This document shows, piece by piece, positions 54,772-63,311 of a stretch of 64,000 nt of DNA. How positions within the stretch are numbered: position 1 is the stretch's first letter; each line of letters starts with the position of its first letter. Made by a program: the position numbers and the translations under genes. Under the pieces are notes generated by a model, which had not been told where the DNA came from, made no database searches, and was given only the letters and a program-made list of their open reading frames with translations. The DNA lies in assembly GCF_018596335.1 (NCBI RefSeq), contig NZ_JAHEPS010000007.1, positions 1-64,000 of the forward strand. The letters run 5' to 3'. The stretch is from Shewanella jiangmenensis (lineage in GTDB: Bacteria > Pseudomonadota > Gammaproteobacteria > Enterobacterales > Shewanellaceae).

Positions 54772-55413
54772 GTGAACAATCAAAAGCGTATTGAAATACT
54801 TACCCGGCTCAGGGCAAATAACCCCAAGCCGGAAACCGAGCTTAATTTCTCAAGCCCCTACGAGCTTTTGGTCGCAGTGACCCTGTCGGCCCAGGCGACC
54901 GATGTCAGCGTTAACAAGGCCACCGACAAACTGTTTCCGGTGGCCAATACCCCAAAAGCCATGGTAGAGCTGGGGATTGAGGGGCTGAAGGAGTACATCA
55001 AAACCATCGGCCTTTTCAATAACAAAGCCATCAACGTGGTCAAGCTGTCGCAAATTCTGCTCGATAAGCACGGCGGCGAAGTCCCCGAAGACAGAGAGGC
55101 GCTGGAAGCCCTGCCAGGCGTTGGTCGCAAGACCGCCAACGTGGTGCTAAACACCGCCTTTGGCTGGCCGACCATTGCCGTGGACACCCATATTTTTCGC
55201 ATGGCCAACCGCACCAAATTTGCCCCCGGCAAAAATGTGGTGGAAGTGGAAGAGCGGATGTTAAAGGTGGTGCCGGCTGAGTTTAAAGTCGATGTGCATC
55301 ACTGGTTTATTTTGCACGGCCGTTATACCTGCCTTGCCCGCAAACCGCGCTGCGGCAGCTGTATCATCGAAGATTTGTGTGAATTCAAAGACAAGGTTTA
55401 TCCCGACGAGTAA
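54772..55413 (+). CDS. nth: Endonuclease III
   Basis: Bifunctional DNA glycosylase/AP lyase removing oxidised pyrimidines. It starts at GTG 54772. The 213 residues contain the helix-hairpin-helix LPGVGRKTANVV with the catalytic Lys, VDTHIFR with the catalytic Asp, and a C-terminal [4Fe-4S] site, CLARKPRCGSCIIEDLC. It is the last gene of the rnf operon, followed by a strong terminator. Confidence 0.98.
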   Translation: MNNQKRIEILTRLRANNPKPETELNFSSPYELLVAVTLSAQATDVSVNKATDKLFPVANTPKAMVELGIEGLKEYIKTIGLFNNKAINVVKLSQILLDKHGGEVPEDREALEALPGVGRKTANVVLNTAFGWPTIAVDTHIFRMANRTKFAPGKNVVEVEERMLKVVPAEFKVDVHHWFILHGRYTCLARKPRCGSCIIEDLCEFKDKVYPDE

Positions 55414-55431
55414 GCAGGGAAACCGCTAATG

Positions 55432-55469
55432 AAAAACGCCGCAGTCTGTTACCAGCTGCGGCGTTTTTC
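55432..55469. terminator. Terminator after nth, probably bidirectional
   Basis: AAAAACGCCGCAG pairs exactly with CTGCGGCGTTTTT around an 11-nt loop. It also lies 14 bp past the stop of the minus-strand small gene. Confidence 0.93.
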
Positions 55470-55482
55470 GTAAAAAAGCGTT

Positions 55483-55566
55483 TTAGAACATTGAGCTTGC
55501 AAACGCCGCAAAGAAAAGACCAATCACAGCCACAGTGCCCATCGCCATTTTAAGTTCGGTTTTCAT
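55483..55566 (-). CDS. 27-residue YnhF-like membrane peptide
   Basis: A very short gene on the minus strand. AGGAGA lies about 7 bases before ATG 55566. The peptide starts MKTELKMAMG and continues as a single hydrophobic helix to the C terminus (TVAVIGLFFAAFASSMF). The pattern of a short polar start (M-x-T-D/E-L-K) followed by one membrane span matches E. coli YnhF (29 residues) as I remember it. Function is unknown in any organism. It ends next to a shared terminator after nth and lies in the nth-gloA gap. Support is the strong ribosome site and the family-like sequence. Confidence 0.72.
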   Translation of the reverse strand: MKTELKMAMGTVAVIGLFFAAFASSMF

Positions 55567-55690
55567 CTTGTTCTCCTTCAGTGAACTTGCAGTCATTATT
55601 CCTGCTTGATTGGCGCTAATCCAACCTTATAACCTTAAATTGTGAGCAGGCTCCGATTTGTCTTGCTGCCCTACCCGCACTGGCTTTCTC

Positions 55691-55699
55691 TGGTATACT
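55691..55699 (+). promoter_or_regulatory. Extended -10 promoter of gloA
   Basis: TGGTATACT matches the extended -10 form TGnTATAAT at 8 of the 8 defined positions but one. No good -35 is visible. It lies about 30 bp before the gloA start. Confidence 0.6.
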
Positions 55700-55729
55700 G
55701 AGCGGCGCTTATTCAAGAGGAAGTCTTAT

Positions 55730-56140
55730 ATGTCTCAAATACTTCACACCATGATCCGGGTTGCCAACCTGGAAACTTCCATCGATTTTTACACCCGGGT
55801 GCTCGGCATGAAACTGCTCAGGACCTCTGAAAATCCCGAGTACCGCTATTCGCTCGCCTTTGTGGGTTATGGCGAAGAAGCGAGTGGCAACGCCGTGATT
55901 GAACTTACCTGGAACTGGGACACCGACAGCTACGACTTGGGCACAGGCTTTGGCCATATCGCCCTGGGTATGGCTGATATCTACCGCGCCTGTGACGACA
56001 TTGCAGCCGCCGGCGGTAAAATCACCCGTGCACCGGGCCCGGTTGCCGGTGGCACCACCGAAATCGCCTTTGTGCAGGACCCGGATGGCTACAAGATTGA
56101 ACTTATCCAGATGAAATCGGCGATGAAAGGACTGGGCTGA
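55730..56140 (+). CDS. gloA: Lactoylglutathione lyase (glyoxalase I)
   Basis: Isomerises the methylglyoxal-glutathione hemithioacetal to S-lactoylglutathione, detoxifying a by-product of triose-phosphate metabolism. The 136-residue form from ATG 55730 has AGAGGAAG upstream; the longer frame is unsupported. Metal ligands are visible in order: His in ILHTMIRV, Glu in VIELTWNW, His in GFGHIALGM and Glu in YKIELIQ. Confidence 0.96.
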   Translation: MSQILHTMIRVANLETSIDFYTRVLGMKLLRTSENPEYRYSLAFVGYGEEASGNAVIELTWNWDTDSYDLGTGFGHIALGMADIYRACDDIAAAGGKITRAPGPVAGGTTEIAFVQDPDGYKIELIQMKSAMKGLG

Positions 56141-56170
56141 GCCCTGAGTTCTCCTCAAAAAGTGTCATAA

Positions 56171-56196
56171 AAAAACGCGCCAACAGGCGCGTTTTT
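56171..56196. terminator. Bidirectional terminator between gloA and pgm
   Basis: AAAAACGCGCC at 56171-56181 and GGCGCGTTTTT at 56186-56196 are exact inverted copies, almost identical in sequence to the rrtA-uvrB terminator at 42891. Confidence 0.92.
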
Positions 56197-56249
56197 CATC
56201 GGCTAAGCGAGAGCGGGCGTTGGCCTCAGTGAGATCAGGCCTCCGTGGA

Positions 56250-57899
56250 TCAGGCCTCAATGGCTTTAAGCGCACTGCCAAGCACGGCCTGGGCTTCTTC
56301 AATCAGGCGGGCGAGGTGCGCCTCATCGACAAAGCTTTCGGCGTAGAGCTTAAACAGCGGCTCGGTGCCGGACGGACGGGCAGCAAACCAGCCCTTGTCG
56401 GTCACCACCTTGATGCCGCCAATGGACGCACCATTACCGGGCGCCTTGGTGAGCACAGACACTATGGCATCACCGGCAATCTCGGTCGCGCCCAGGGTTT
56501 CGGCATTGAGCTTGGCGAACTTGGCCTTCATCTTGGGATTGAGCGGGCTGTCGATGCGCTTATAAAAGCTGCGGCCATGCTGGGCAACCAGCGCATCGTA
56601 ACGCTCGGCTGGAGTTTGGCCGGTGACGGCAAGAATTTCAGCCGCAAGTAAGGTCAGAATAAAACCGTCTTTATCGGTACACCAGGTGGTGCCATCCATT
56701 TTAAGGAAAGCAGCGCCGGCGCTCTCTTCACCGCCAAAGCACACGTCACCGCTGGCAAGACCATCCACAAACCACTTAAAGCCAACCGGCACTTCCATCA
56801 AAGGCACGCCGTGGGCGGCGCACACCTTATCGATAAGGGCGCTGGACACCAGCGTCTTACCCACTGATAGGGATTTGCTCCACTGTGGTCTGTGCCCAAG
56901 CAGGTAATCGATGGCCACCGCGAGGAAGTGGTTGGGATCCATAAGCCCGGAGCCCGGGCAAACAATGCCGTGACGATCGTAGTCAGGGTCGTTCCCGACA
57001 CACAAATCAAAGGCATCCTTGTGCTTAAGCAGTGACGCCATGGCATAGGGCGACGAGCAGTCCATGCGGATTTTGCCGTCTTTATCCAGAGTCATAAAGC
57101 CAAAGGTCGGGTCAACCGCTTCATTCACCAGGGTAATGTTAAGGCCATAATGCTTGGCAATCGGCTGCCAGTAATGGATACCGCTGCCACCGAGCGGATC
57201 AACACCAATACGAATGCCGGACTTGGCGATAGCGGCCATGTCGACCACCTCAGCGAGCGCGGCCACATAGGGCGTGATGAGGTCGCTTGGCTTAAGGTAT
57301 GGCAGGGTTTCGGCAACGCCATAATTCACCCGGCGCACGCCATCGAGGCCATGGGCCAGATAATGGTTGGCACGCTGCTCAATCCAGGCGGTGATTTCCC
57401 CTTCGGCTGGGCCGCCATGGGGTGGGTTGTACTTGATACCGCCATCCTGAGGCGGATTGTGGGACGGCGTGATGATAATGCCGTCACATTGCTCGGTCGC
57501 GCCCACATTGGCGCTGACAATCGCCTGACTGACCACGGGCGTCGGGGTAAAACCGTCGTTGGCGTGCACTATCATGGTCACCTGATTGGCGCTCAGCACC
57601 TCGATAACCGACAAATACGCCGCCTGCGACAAGGCGTGGGTATCCATGCCAAGGTACATTGCGCCGCTTATTCCGGCCTGTTTGCGCCAATCGGCTACCG
57701 CCTGGGCAATGGCGAGGATGTGCTGCTCGTTAAAGCTCTTGTGAAACGCGCAGCCACGGTGGCCGGAGGTGCCAAAGCTGACGCGCTGGGCCGGATCGTT
57801 GGCATCGGGTACCAAACGATAATAATGGCTCATGAGTTTGGGGATATTGACCAGATCCGCCTGCGCTGCGACCTGGCCTGCACGTGCATGAATAGCCAA
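56250..57899 (-). CDS. pgm: Phosphoglucomutase (alpha-D-glucose specific)
   Basis: Interconverts glucose-1-phosphate and glucose-6-phosphate. The 549 residues begin at a TTG codon (57899), preceded by AAGGAAG; the resulting MAIHARAG start matches E. coli Pgm (MAIHNRAG), so the unusual start is well supported. Motifs: FGTSGHRG, the phosphoserine loop [11 protein letters not shown], metal-binding [15 protein letters not shown] and the phosphate-binding RPSGTEP. It follows seqA in one operon, as in enterobacteria. Confidence 0.96.
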   Translation of the reverse strand: MAIHARAGQVAAQADLVNIPKLMSHYYRLVPDANDPAQRVSFGTSGHRGCAFHKSFNEQHILAIAQAVADWRKQAGISGAMYLGMDTHALSQAAYLSVIEVLSANQVTMIVHANDGFTPTPVVSQAIVSANVGATEQCDGIIITPSHNPPQDGGIKYNPPHGGPAEGEITAWIEQRANHYLAHGLDGVRRVNYGVAETLPYLKPSDLITPYVAALAEVVDMAAIAKSGIRIGVDPLGGSGIHYWQPIAKHYGLNITLVNEAVDPTFGFMTLDKDGKIRMDCSSPYAMASLLKHKDAFDLCVGNDPDYDRHGIVCPGSGLMDPNHFLAVAIDYLLGHRPQWSKSLSVGKTLVSSALIDKVCAAHGVPLMEVPVGFKWFVDGLASGDVCFGGEESAGAAFLKMDGTTWCTDKDGFILTLLAAEILAVTGQTPAERYDALVAQHGRSFYKRIDSPLNPKMKAKFAKLNAETLGATEIAGDAIVSVLTKAPGNGASIGGIKVVTDKGWFAARPSGTEPLFKLYAESFVDEAHLARLIEEAQAVLGSALKAIEA

Positions 57900-57932
57900 A
57901 GCAATCTTCCTTAAAATGTCATGATGCGGGTG

Positions 57933-58532
57933 TCAGGCAAGCGCCAGTTCACCCAGGGATTTGGCACGCTCAGGGCTGCAGCCCAGCTGTACCAATGCCT
58001 CTTCCAATATAGTGCGCTTTTTCGCGGTGTTGTTATTGGTGGTCACCCAAAAACCGCTGCTGCCGATTTCTTTCGGATTGGCTGACTTGCTGGCCTTGAG
58101 CAGCGCGTCTTTTGAGGTGGCAAAATAGAGCCGGTCACGGCCCTGAATTTGCAAAACCTGCTCAAATCTGGTCGGCGCCGCCTGATACAGGCTCTCAAGC
58201 GCAAACAAAAAGCGCCCTACCGCCCCTTTTTGGGCATCTAAACCGGCAACGCTTAACAGGTTGGCAAAGTCGATTTCCTGCGAGGCGGGAACCGCAGCAG
58301 CTTCATGCTCAGCAGGCGCGACCTCTTTAACAGCCGGTACTGCGAGGGCTGGCGCAGCCTCCATGCTGGGTTCACTGATAGCAACGGGGGCAGACGCAGA
58401 GGCGGATGCAGACGACTCGGCGGCAGACAGCCCAAGCAAACGTCTAAGAATATCGGAGGCACTCTCGCCAATGCGCTCGGTTTTACCGGCAATAAAGCGA
58501 TACAGCTCTTCATCCACTTCTATGTATTTCAT
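57933..58532 (-). CDS. seqA: Negative modulator of replication initiation SeqA
   Basis: Binds hemimethylated GATC sites and sequesters oriC after initiation. The 199 residues begin MKYIEVDEELYRFIAGKTERIGESASDILRRLL (multimerisation domain), have a low-complexity Ser/Ala/Pro-rich linker (about 38-85), longer than in E. coli, and end with the DNA-binding domain (ATSKDALLKASKSANPKEIGSSGFWVTTNNNTAKK). The start at 58532 has AAGGAAAG upstream; two GTG codons just before it are less likely. Confidence 0.97.
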   Translation of the reverse strand: MKYIEVDEELYRFIAGKTERIGESASDILRRLLGLSAAESSASASASAPVAISEPSMEAAPALAVPAVKEVAPAEHEAAAVPASQEIDFANLLSVAGLDAQKGAVGRFLFALESLYQAAPTRFEQVLQIQGRDRLYFATSKDALLKASKSANPKEIGSSGFWVTTNNNTAKKRTILEEALVQLGCSPERAKSLGELALA

Positions 58533-58548
58533 CACCACTGCTTTCCTT

Positions 58549-58588
58549 TTGTAATCTGTAACAGCATCTTGTGTTCTGTGACAGCATT
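58549..58588. repeat. Two imperfect 20-bp direct repeats upstream of seqA
   Basis: TTGTAATCTGTAACAGCATC and TTGTGTTCTGTGACAGCATT, directly adjacent, in the seqA leader about 17 bp before the start codon. Confidence 0.65.
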
Positions 58589-59123
58589 TCCCGGGTAGAC
58601 GCTTAAGTCCATCTGGACGTTCACCGCCCCGGGCTGCCTGTGCGCGAAGAAAGCCCAGTGTATGTCAGTCCAAGCGTTTGATAAAGCGCTCCAAAATGAA
58701 AACCGTGCTCAATTTCCCCATCCGTCGCAACAAGCCGAACCGAACGACCAAAAATCCACCGCTGCTGGGTGCGTGCTGGGTGCGTGCTGGGTGCGTATAT
58801 AGCCTTTATCGCAACCCTAATTACAACAAGGCCGCGGCTTCGCGCCTTCCCCACGTTTATCCTTGCATTCATCCTGACTGACGTCGCGGCTTGCCGAGGC
58901 CTTTGCAAATAGGCAAAATGACGCGCATTTCAGACAGACCATCCGCCAATTAGCGCTGCCGCATCCGTCGCCGTGAGGACTTTTCAGTGATGAATCCGGC
59001 AGTAATGAATCATTAGACGTTGGGTGTTGTGCAAGGTGACGCGTGAGGCACTGCGTGAATTATCGCGCCGCGCGTTAACCCAGGGATGAGTCTTTTTAAG
59101 TTTAGTGACGCAGGATAAGCAGG
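58589..59123. other. Gene-free interval between seqA and ybfF
   Basis: About 535 bp with no gene I can support. It contains three perfect tandem copies of the 11-mer GCTGGGTGCGT (58764-58796). Open frames crossing it are low in hydrophobic pattern and lack ribosome sites. Promoters for seqA-pgm and ybfF must lie here. Confidence 0.6.
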
Positions 59124-59951
59124 ATGACAGAGGCGATACATTATCAAACCCGTGGCCAAGGGCCCGATGTGGTGCTGGTTCATGGTCTTTTTGGCGATCT
59201 GGATAACCTCAAGTCCTTAGCCCAGGCGCTGGAAGCAAACTTTCGGGTTACCCGTATCGATGTGCCCAATCACGGCCAGAGCCCCCACTGGGAGCATATG
59301 GATTATCCGCGTCTGGCCGGGGCGCTGGTGTCGCTGCTGGACAGCCTGGATATCGCAAAGGCGCACCTTGTCGGCCACTCCATGGGCGGCAAAATTGTGC
59401 TTGCCACGGCGCTGCTGTTCCCTGAGCGGGTTGCCTCTGTGGTCGCAGCCGACATCGCGCCTGTAGCGTATCCTCCGCGCCATCAAACCGTGTTCAATGC
59501 CCTGACCTCTTTGCCCCTCGATGGCAGTGTCGATCGTAAAGGGGCGCTTACGCATATGCTGGCAAAGGGTGTTGATGAAGGCACAGCCCAGTTTTTGTTA
59601 AAAAGCCTGCGCCGTGTCGAGGCCACTACGGGCTTAGGTTCTGATTCAAATAGTGAAACCGGCACCAAGGTAAATCAGTTTGCCTGGCGCATGAACCTGG
59701 ACGGCCTCATTGCCGCCTACGATGAGCTGATTGGCTGGCCCATTGAAGGCAAGCGTTATCTCGGCGACACCCTCTTTATTCGCGGTGACGAGTCTGACTA
59801 TGTTACGGCGGCTCATAAAGAGGCGATTTTGGCCCAGTTCCCGGCGGTGCAGCTTAAGTCCATCGGCGGCGCAGGTCACTGGCTGCATGCCCAGAAACCG
59901 GCGATATTCAACCGTCTGGTGCAAAATTTTCTGGACAGCAGCGGCAACTGA
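59124..59951 (+). CDS. ybfF: YbfF-like alpha/beta hydrolase (esterase)
   Basis: A 275-residue alpha/beta hydrolase. VLVHGLFGDLDN is the oxyanion-hole segment, GHSMGGKI contains the nucleophile Ser, and GGAGHWLHAQKP contains the catalytic His. E. coli YbfF is an esterase active on short acyl and acyl-CoA esters; the physiological substrate is unknown. It has the same divergent arrangement with seqA as in E. coli. Confidence 0.92.
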   Translation: MTEAIHYQTRGQGPDVVLVHGLFGDLDNLKSLAQALEANFRVTRIDVPNHGQSPHWEHMDYPRLAGALVSLLDSLDIAKAHLVGHSMGGKIVLATALLFPERVASVVAADIAPVAYPPRHQTVFNALTSLPLDGSVDRKGALTHMLAKGVDEGTAQFLLKSLRRVEATTGLGSDSNSETGTKVNQFAWRMNLDGLIAAYDELIGWPIEGKRYLGDTLFIRGDESDYVTAAHKEAILAQFPAVQLKSIGGAGHWLHAQKPAIFNRLVQNFLDSSGN

Positions 59952-60083
59952 AACGCCTGAAACCTTCGCAGGTAAAGGCTATAGCAGGCGTTATGATGTT
60001 GTGTTATATTCGCGCCTCATTTTTAAGACCGGACTTGTAAACCGACAGGTCCTGCCATCCCAATGATACCGGAGTGACTGCTG

Positions 60084-60305
60084 ATGTTATCCCAGTACAT
60101 GCATCAGATTGAATCCTTAGGGCTGAATCTGTTTTTTGCTTCGATATTTTTCTTCATCGGCATGGCTATCCACGATGTGCTTAAAAAAGGCAACGTGCCT
60201 AAATTTGGCCGTTATATCGTGTGGTTGGTATTATTTCTCGGGTGTGCCGGTTTTGTTGCCAAAGGCATTATTCAAATGACCTGGGAAGGCACCGGTGTAG
60301 GTTAA
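60084..60305 (+). CDS. Small membrane protein, DUF2788 family
   Basis: A 73-residue protein with two predicted membrane helices (about 12-32 and 44-66), separated by HDVLKKGNVPKFGR. It fits DUF2788 as I know it; no function is assigned. GGAG precedes the ATG by about 8 bases. It ends 8 bp before ybfE, so it is co-transcribed with that gene. Confidence 0.85.
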   Translation: MLSQYMHQIESLGLNLFFASIFFFIGMAIHDVLKKGNVPKFGRYIVWLVLFLGCAGFVAKGIIQMTWEGTGVG

Positions 60306-60313
60306 GCAGTAAC

Positions 60314-60586
60314 ATGGCAAAAGAAGCAGCAGACAGAACAACAATCGATCTCTTTGCCGATGAGAGGCGCCGCGGACGCCCAAGAAGCAATCCGCTGCCC
60401 CGTGAGGCGCAGCTTCGGGTGAATAAACGTAACCAGATCCAGCGCGACCGGGCAAAGGGCCTCAAACGAATAGAGTTAAAGGTGTCACAAGATTTGTACG
60501 ACGCCTTGAACGATAAGGCAGTGGAAAGTAACATCAGCCGCAGCCAATTAATCGAAGACATTCTCAAGCAGGCGATTGATGCCTAA
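60314..60586 (+). CDS. ybfE: YbfE-like LexA-regulated/RHH-type protein
   Basis: A 90-residue basic protein homologous to E. coli YbfE, which is described as LexA-regulated. It contains DRTTIDLFADERRRGRPRSNPL, a basic segment with an AT-hook-like GRPR, and a C-terminal ribbon-helix-helix-like part (KRIELKVSQDLYDALNDKAVESNISRSQLIEDILKQ). It is probably DNA-binding. I use ATG 60314; the frame stays open upstream inside the DUF2788 gene. Confidence 0.9.
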   Translation: MAKEAADRTTIDLFADERRRGRPRSNPLPREAQLRVNKRNQIQRDRAKGLKRIELKVSQDLYDALNDKAVESNISRSQLIEDILKQAIDA

Positions 60587-60638
60587 ATCAGTCGTCGTGG
60601 GTGGCGCATAAGCGCAATTGATATTTTAAGGAAAGACA

Positions 60639-61163
60639 ATGGCTACTGTAGGTCTTTTTTTCGGCAGCGATACAGGTAACACCGAAGCCGTCGCCAAGAT
60701 GATCCAGAAAAAACTCGGCAAGCAAATGGTCGATGTCAAAGACATCGCCAAGAGCACCAAAGAGCAGATCGCCGAATTCGACCTGCTGCTGTTCGGGATC
60801 CCGACCTGGTATTACGGCGAAGCCCAGTGTGATTGGGATGACTTCTTCCCTGAGCTCGAGCAGATTGATTTTACTGACAAACTGGTAGCCATCTTCGGCT
60901 GCGGCGATCAGGAAGACTATGCCGAATACTTCCTCGATGCCATGGGCATGGTGCGCGACATCGTTGAAGCACGCGGCGGCATCATCGTAGGTCACTGGCC
61001 AACTGCCGGTTACAACTTCGAAGCTTCCAAAGCGTTGGTGGACGACGATCACTTTGTTGGTCTGGGTATCGATGAAGACCGTCAGCCAGAACTCACAGAA
61101 GAGCGTGTCGACAAGTGGGTGAAGCAGGTTTACGAAGAAATGTGTCTGGCCGAGCTCGGCTAA
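60639..61163 (+). CDS. fldA: Flavodoxin I
   Basis: Low-potential FMN electron carrier, an alternative to ferredoxin and a possible donor or acceptor for enzymes such as Rnf. The 174 residues contain the FMN phosphate loop FFGSDTGNTEAVAK, the aromatic FMN loop FGIPTWYYGEAQCDWDDF, and GCGDQEDYAEYF. In E. coli fldA is followed by fur; here earP follows instead. AAGGAAAG precedes the ATG. Confidence 0.97.
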   Translation: MATVGLFFGSDTGNTEAVAKMIQKKLGKQMVDVKDIAKSTKEQIAEFDLLLFGIPTWYYGEAQCDWDDFFPELEQIDFTDKLVAIFGCGDQEDYAEYFLDAMGMVRDIVEARGGIIVGHWPTAGYNFEASKALVDDDHFVGLGIDEDRQPELTEERVDKWVKQVYEEMCLAELG

Positions 61164-61234
61164 AAAAGGCTTGGTTAAGCCAGAGTTGCCAGCTTTTAAC
61201 GTGGCAACTCAGCGCTGAAACCAGCCCGGCAATG

Positions 61235-61263
61235 AGGCGGCTTTAAAGCCGCCTTTTGCTTTT
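61235..61263 (+). terminator. Terminator after fldA
   Basis: AGGCGGCTTT and AAAGCCGCCT form a perfect 20-bp palindrome (61235-61254), followed by TTTGCTTTT. Confidence 0.85.
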
Positions 61264-61347
61264 AGGGCTTGAGTGAATTCGCTGATAGCCTTTCTGCCAA
61301 GAATGCCAATTGCCACTGACGCTGCATCGATAACGTGATGCCAACTG

Positions 61348-62532
61348 ATGCCAACGGATACCAAGGTTATGAATGCCGCCGCACCGCACTGGGACATATT
61401 CTGCACTGTCGTTGATAACTACGGCGATATCGGCGTCACCTGGCGCCTGGCCAAACAGCTTGCCGGCGAATATGCATTACCGGTGAATCTGTGGGTCGAT
61501 GATTTAAAAAGCTTTGGCCATATTCTGCCATCCCTTGACCCTGAAGCGTGCTCGCAGCAGCATCAGGGCGTGACCATTCTTAAATGGAGCACGCCGCTGC
61601 CGGTTGCCTATACGCCGGGCGCAGTGCTGATTGAAGCCTTTGCCTGCGAGCTTCCGGATGACGTTAAAGCGGCGGTAAAGGATGCCAGTGTGCGCCCCGT
61701 TTGGCTTAACCTTGAGTATCTCAGCGCCGAAGACTGGGTCGATGGCTGCCATGGCTTACCATCGTTTCAGCCAGGCGGGATCAATAAGTATTTCTATATG
61801 CCGGGCTTCAGTGCCCAAAGCGGCGGGCTGATTTGTGAAAAGGATTTGTTTGCCCGCCGTGATGCCTGGCAGGCCAGCAGCGAAAACAAACTTGCCTTAT
61901 TTGAAAAGCTGGGGCTTAAAGGCATTGCGGCGAGCGATAAGGTGATTACGGTATTCAGCTACGAAACCGAAGCGCTGGGCGCGCTTTGCGAGTATTTCGA
62001 GCAGCAGCCAAATCCTGTGCATCTTCTTATCCCCAAAGGGCGCAGCTTCAACAGTCTGTTGCCGCGCCTGCCCTGCCCGGTATCTGAGCTACGCCCGGGC
62101 ATGCGCATCGACAGCGGCAATTTACACATTCATGTGCTGCCGATGACAGATCAGCAAGGCTACGATGAGCTGCTGTGGAGCGCCGATTTCAACATAGTTC
62201 GCGGCGAAGACTCCTTCCTTCGGGCTCAATGGGCCGCCAAACCCTTCATTTGGCACATTTATCCGCAGGAAGATGATTATCATCTGGTAAAATTAGAAGC
62301 TTTTATGCGCCTTTACTGCGATAATCTTGCTCCTGATTTGGCAAGCTGCTGGCAGAAACTGAACCTGGCGTTCAATCAGCAGCTGCCGCAAGCAGTGCAA
62401 CAGCACTGGGAAGCGTTAACTGAATTCGATAGCGCCCTTGAGGCTCACGCCAAGCAATGGCCAATTGATGCACTAAAGACGGCTGATCTGGCCACAAGGC
62501 TAGTGCAATTCGTCAAAAAATCGTTAAGATAG
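61348..62532 (+). CDS. earP: EF-P arginine rhamnosyltransferase EarP
   Basis: Transfers rhamnose from dTDP-rhamnose to Arg32 of elongation factor P, which then relieves ribosome stalling at polyproline. The 394 residues have the GT-B fold landmarks IFCTVVDNYGDIGVTWRLAKQL, containing the Asp that activates arginine, and NIVRGEDSFLRAQWA, the nucleotide-sugar site. The start is ambiguous: ATG 61348 or ATG 61369; neither has a well-spaced Shine-Dalgarno. It is immediately upstream of efp. Confidence 0.95.
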   Translation: MPTDTKVMNAAAPHWDIFCTVVDNYGDIGVTWRLAKQLAGEYALPVNLWVDDLKSFGHILPSLDPEACSQQHQGVTILKWSTPLPVAYTPGAVLIEAFACELPDDVKAAVKDASVRPVWLNLEYLSAEDWVDGCHGLPSFQPGGINKYFYMPGFSAQSGGLICEKDLFARRDAWQASSENKLALFEKLGLKGIAASDKVITVFSYETEALGALCEYFEQQPNPVHLLIPKGRSFNSLLPRLPCPVSELRPGMRIDSGNLHIHVLPMTDQQGYDELLWSADFNIVRGEDSFLRAQWAAKPFIWHIYPQEDDYHLVKLEAFMRLYCDNLAPDLASCWQKLNLAFNQQLPQAVQQHWEALTEFDSALEAHAKQWPIDALKTADLATRLVQFVKKSLR

Positions 62533-62572
62533 CGCCTTAAAGTAAAACGTCCAAGATATAGGAAATTTAGTA

Positions 62573-63139
62573 ATGAAAACTGCTCATGAAATCCGTCCCG
62601 GTAACGTGATCATGTTTAACGACAGCCCATGGGTTGTTCAGAAGACTGAAACCACCCGTTCAGGCCGTAACGCTGCCATCGTTAAGATGAAGCTGAAAAA
62701 CCTGCTCATCGAGTCATCTACCGAGACCACCTTCAAGGGTGAAGACAAGATGGACGTTATCATTCTTGAGCGTCTGGATTGCACCTACTCTTACTTTGCC
62801 GATCCAATGTACGTATTCATGGATGCCGAGTACAACCAGTACGACGTAGAAGCTGAAAACGTAGGCGACGCTGCCCGTTACATCGTTGACGGCATGGAAG
62901 AGACCTGTCAGGTAACTTTCTACGACGGCAAAGCTATCTCTGTTGAACTGCCAACCACCATCATCCGTGAAGTGGGCTACACCGAGCCAGCCGCCCGTGG
63001 CGACACCTCTGGTAAAGTCATGAAGCCTGCCAAGATTGTTGGCAGCGACATCGAAATCATGGTTGCTGACTTCGTTAAAGAAGGCGACAAGATTGAAATC
63101 GACACCCGTACCGGTGAATTCAAGAAGCGCGTAAACTAA
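62573..63139 (+). CDS. efp: Elongation factor P
   Basis: Translation factor that stimulates peptide-bond formation at consecutive prolines. The 188 residues form three beta-barrel domains. The tip of domain I reads TRSGRNAA with Arg at position 32, the residue modified by EarP; lysine-type EF-P has Lys there. AGGAAA lies before the ATG, 40 bp after earP. Confidence 0.98.
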   Translation: MKTAHEIRPGNVIMFNDSPWVVQKTETTRSGRNAAIVKMKLKNLLIESSTETTFKGEDKMDVIILERLDCTYSYFADPMYVFMDAEYNQYDVEAENVGDAARYIVDGMEETCQVTFYDGKAISVELPTTIIREVGYTEPAARGDTSGKVMKPAKIVGSDIEIMVADFVKEGDKIEIDTRTGEFKKRVN

Positions 63140-63182
63140 TCGCCCTTCCCGATTTCTGACGCGGTAAACGTCAGGTCGATTT

Positions 63183-63208
63183 AAAAGCCAGCATCACGCT
63201 GGCTTTTT
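63183..63208 (+). terminator. Terminator after efp
   Basis: AAAAGCCAGC pairs with GCTGGCTTTT around a 5-nt loop, followed by further T residues. Confidence 0.92.
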
Positions 63209-63242
63209 TGTTTTTCACGCCCGGGCGACAAACGCCAGCCAT

Positions 63243-63272
63243 AAAAAACGCCCGCTGCATGGCGGGCGTTTT
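63243..63272 (-). terminator. Terminator after the TonB-dependent receptor gene
   Basis: On the minus strand AACGCCCGC, a 6-nt loop and GCGGGCGTT are followed by a T run (complement of 63243-63248), about 40 bp past the receptor stop. Confidence 0.87.
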
Positions 63273-63311
63273 GGTCGCGCTAATCGCGCTAATCAGAACT
63301 TGACGCGCTTA

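Noticed and set aside
58678..58881. 67-codon frame in the seqA-ybfF gap
   Set aside because: It crosses the 11-bp tandem repeats, lacks a ribosome site and shows no protein-like pattern.
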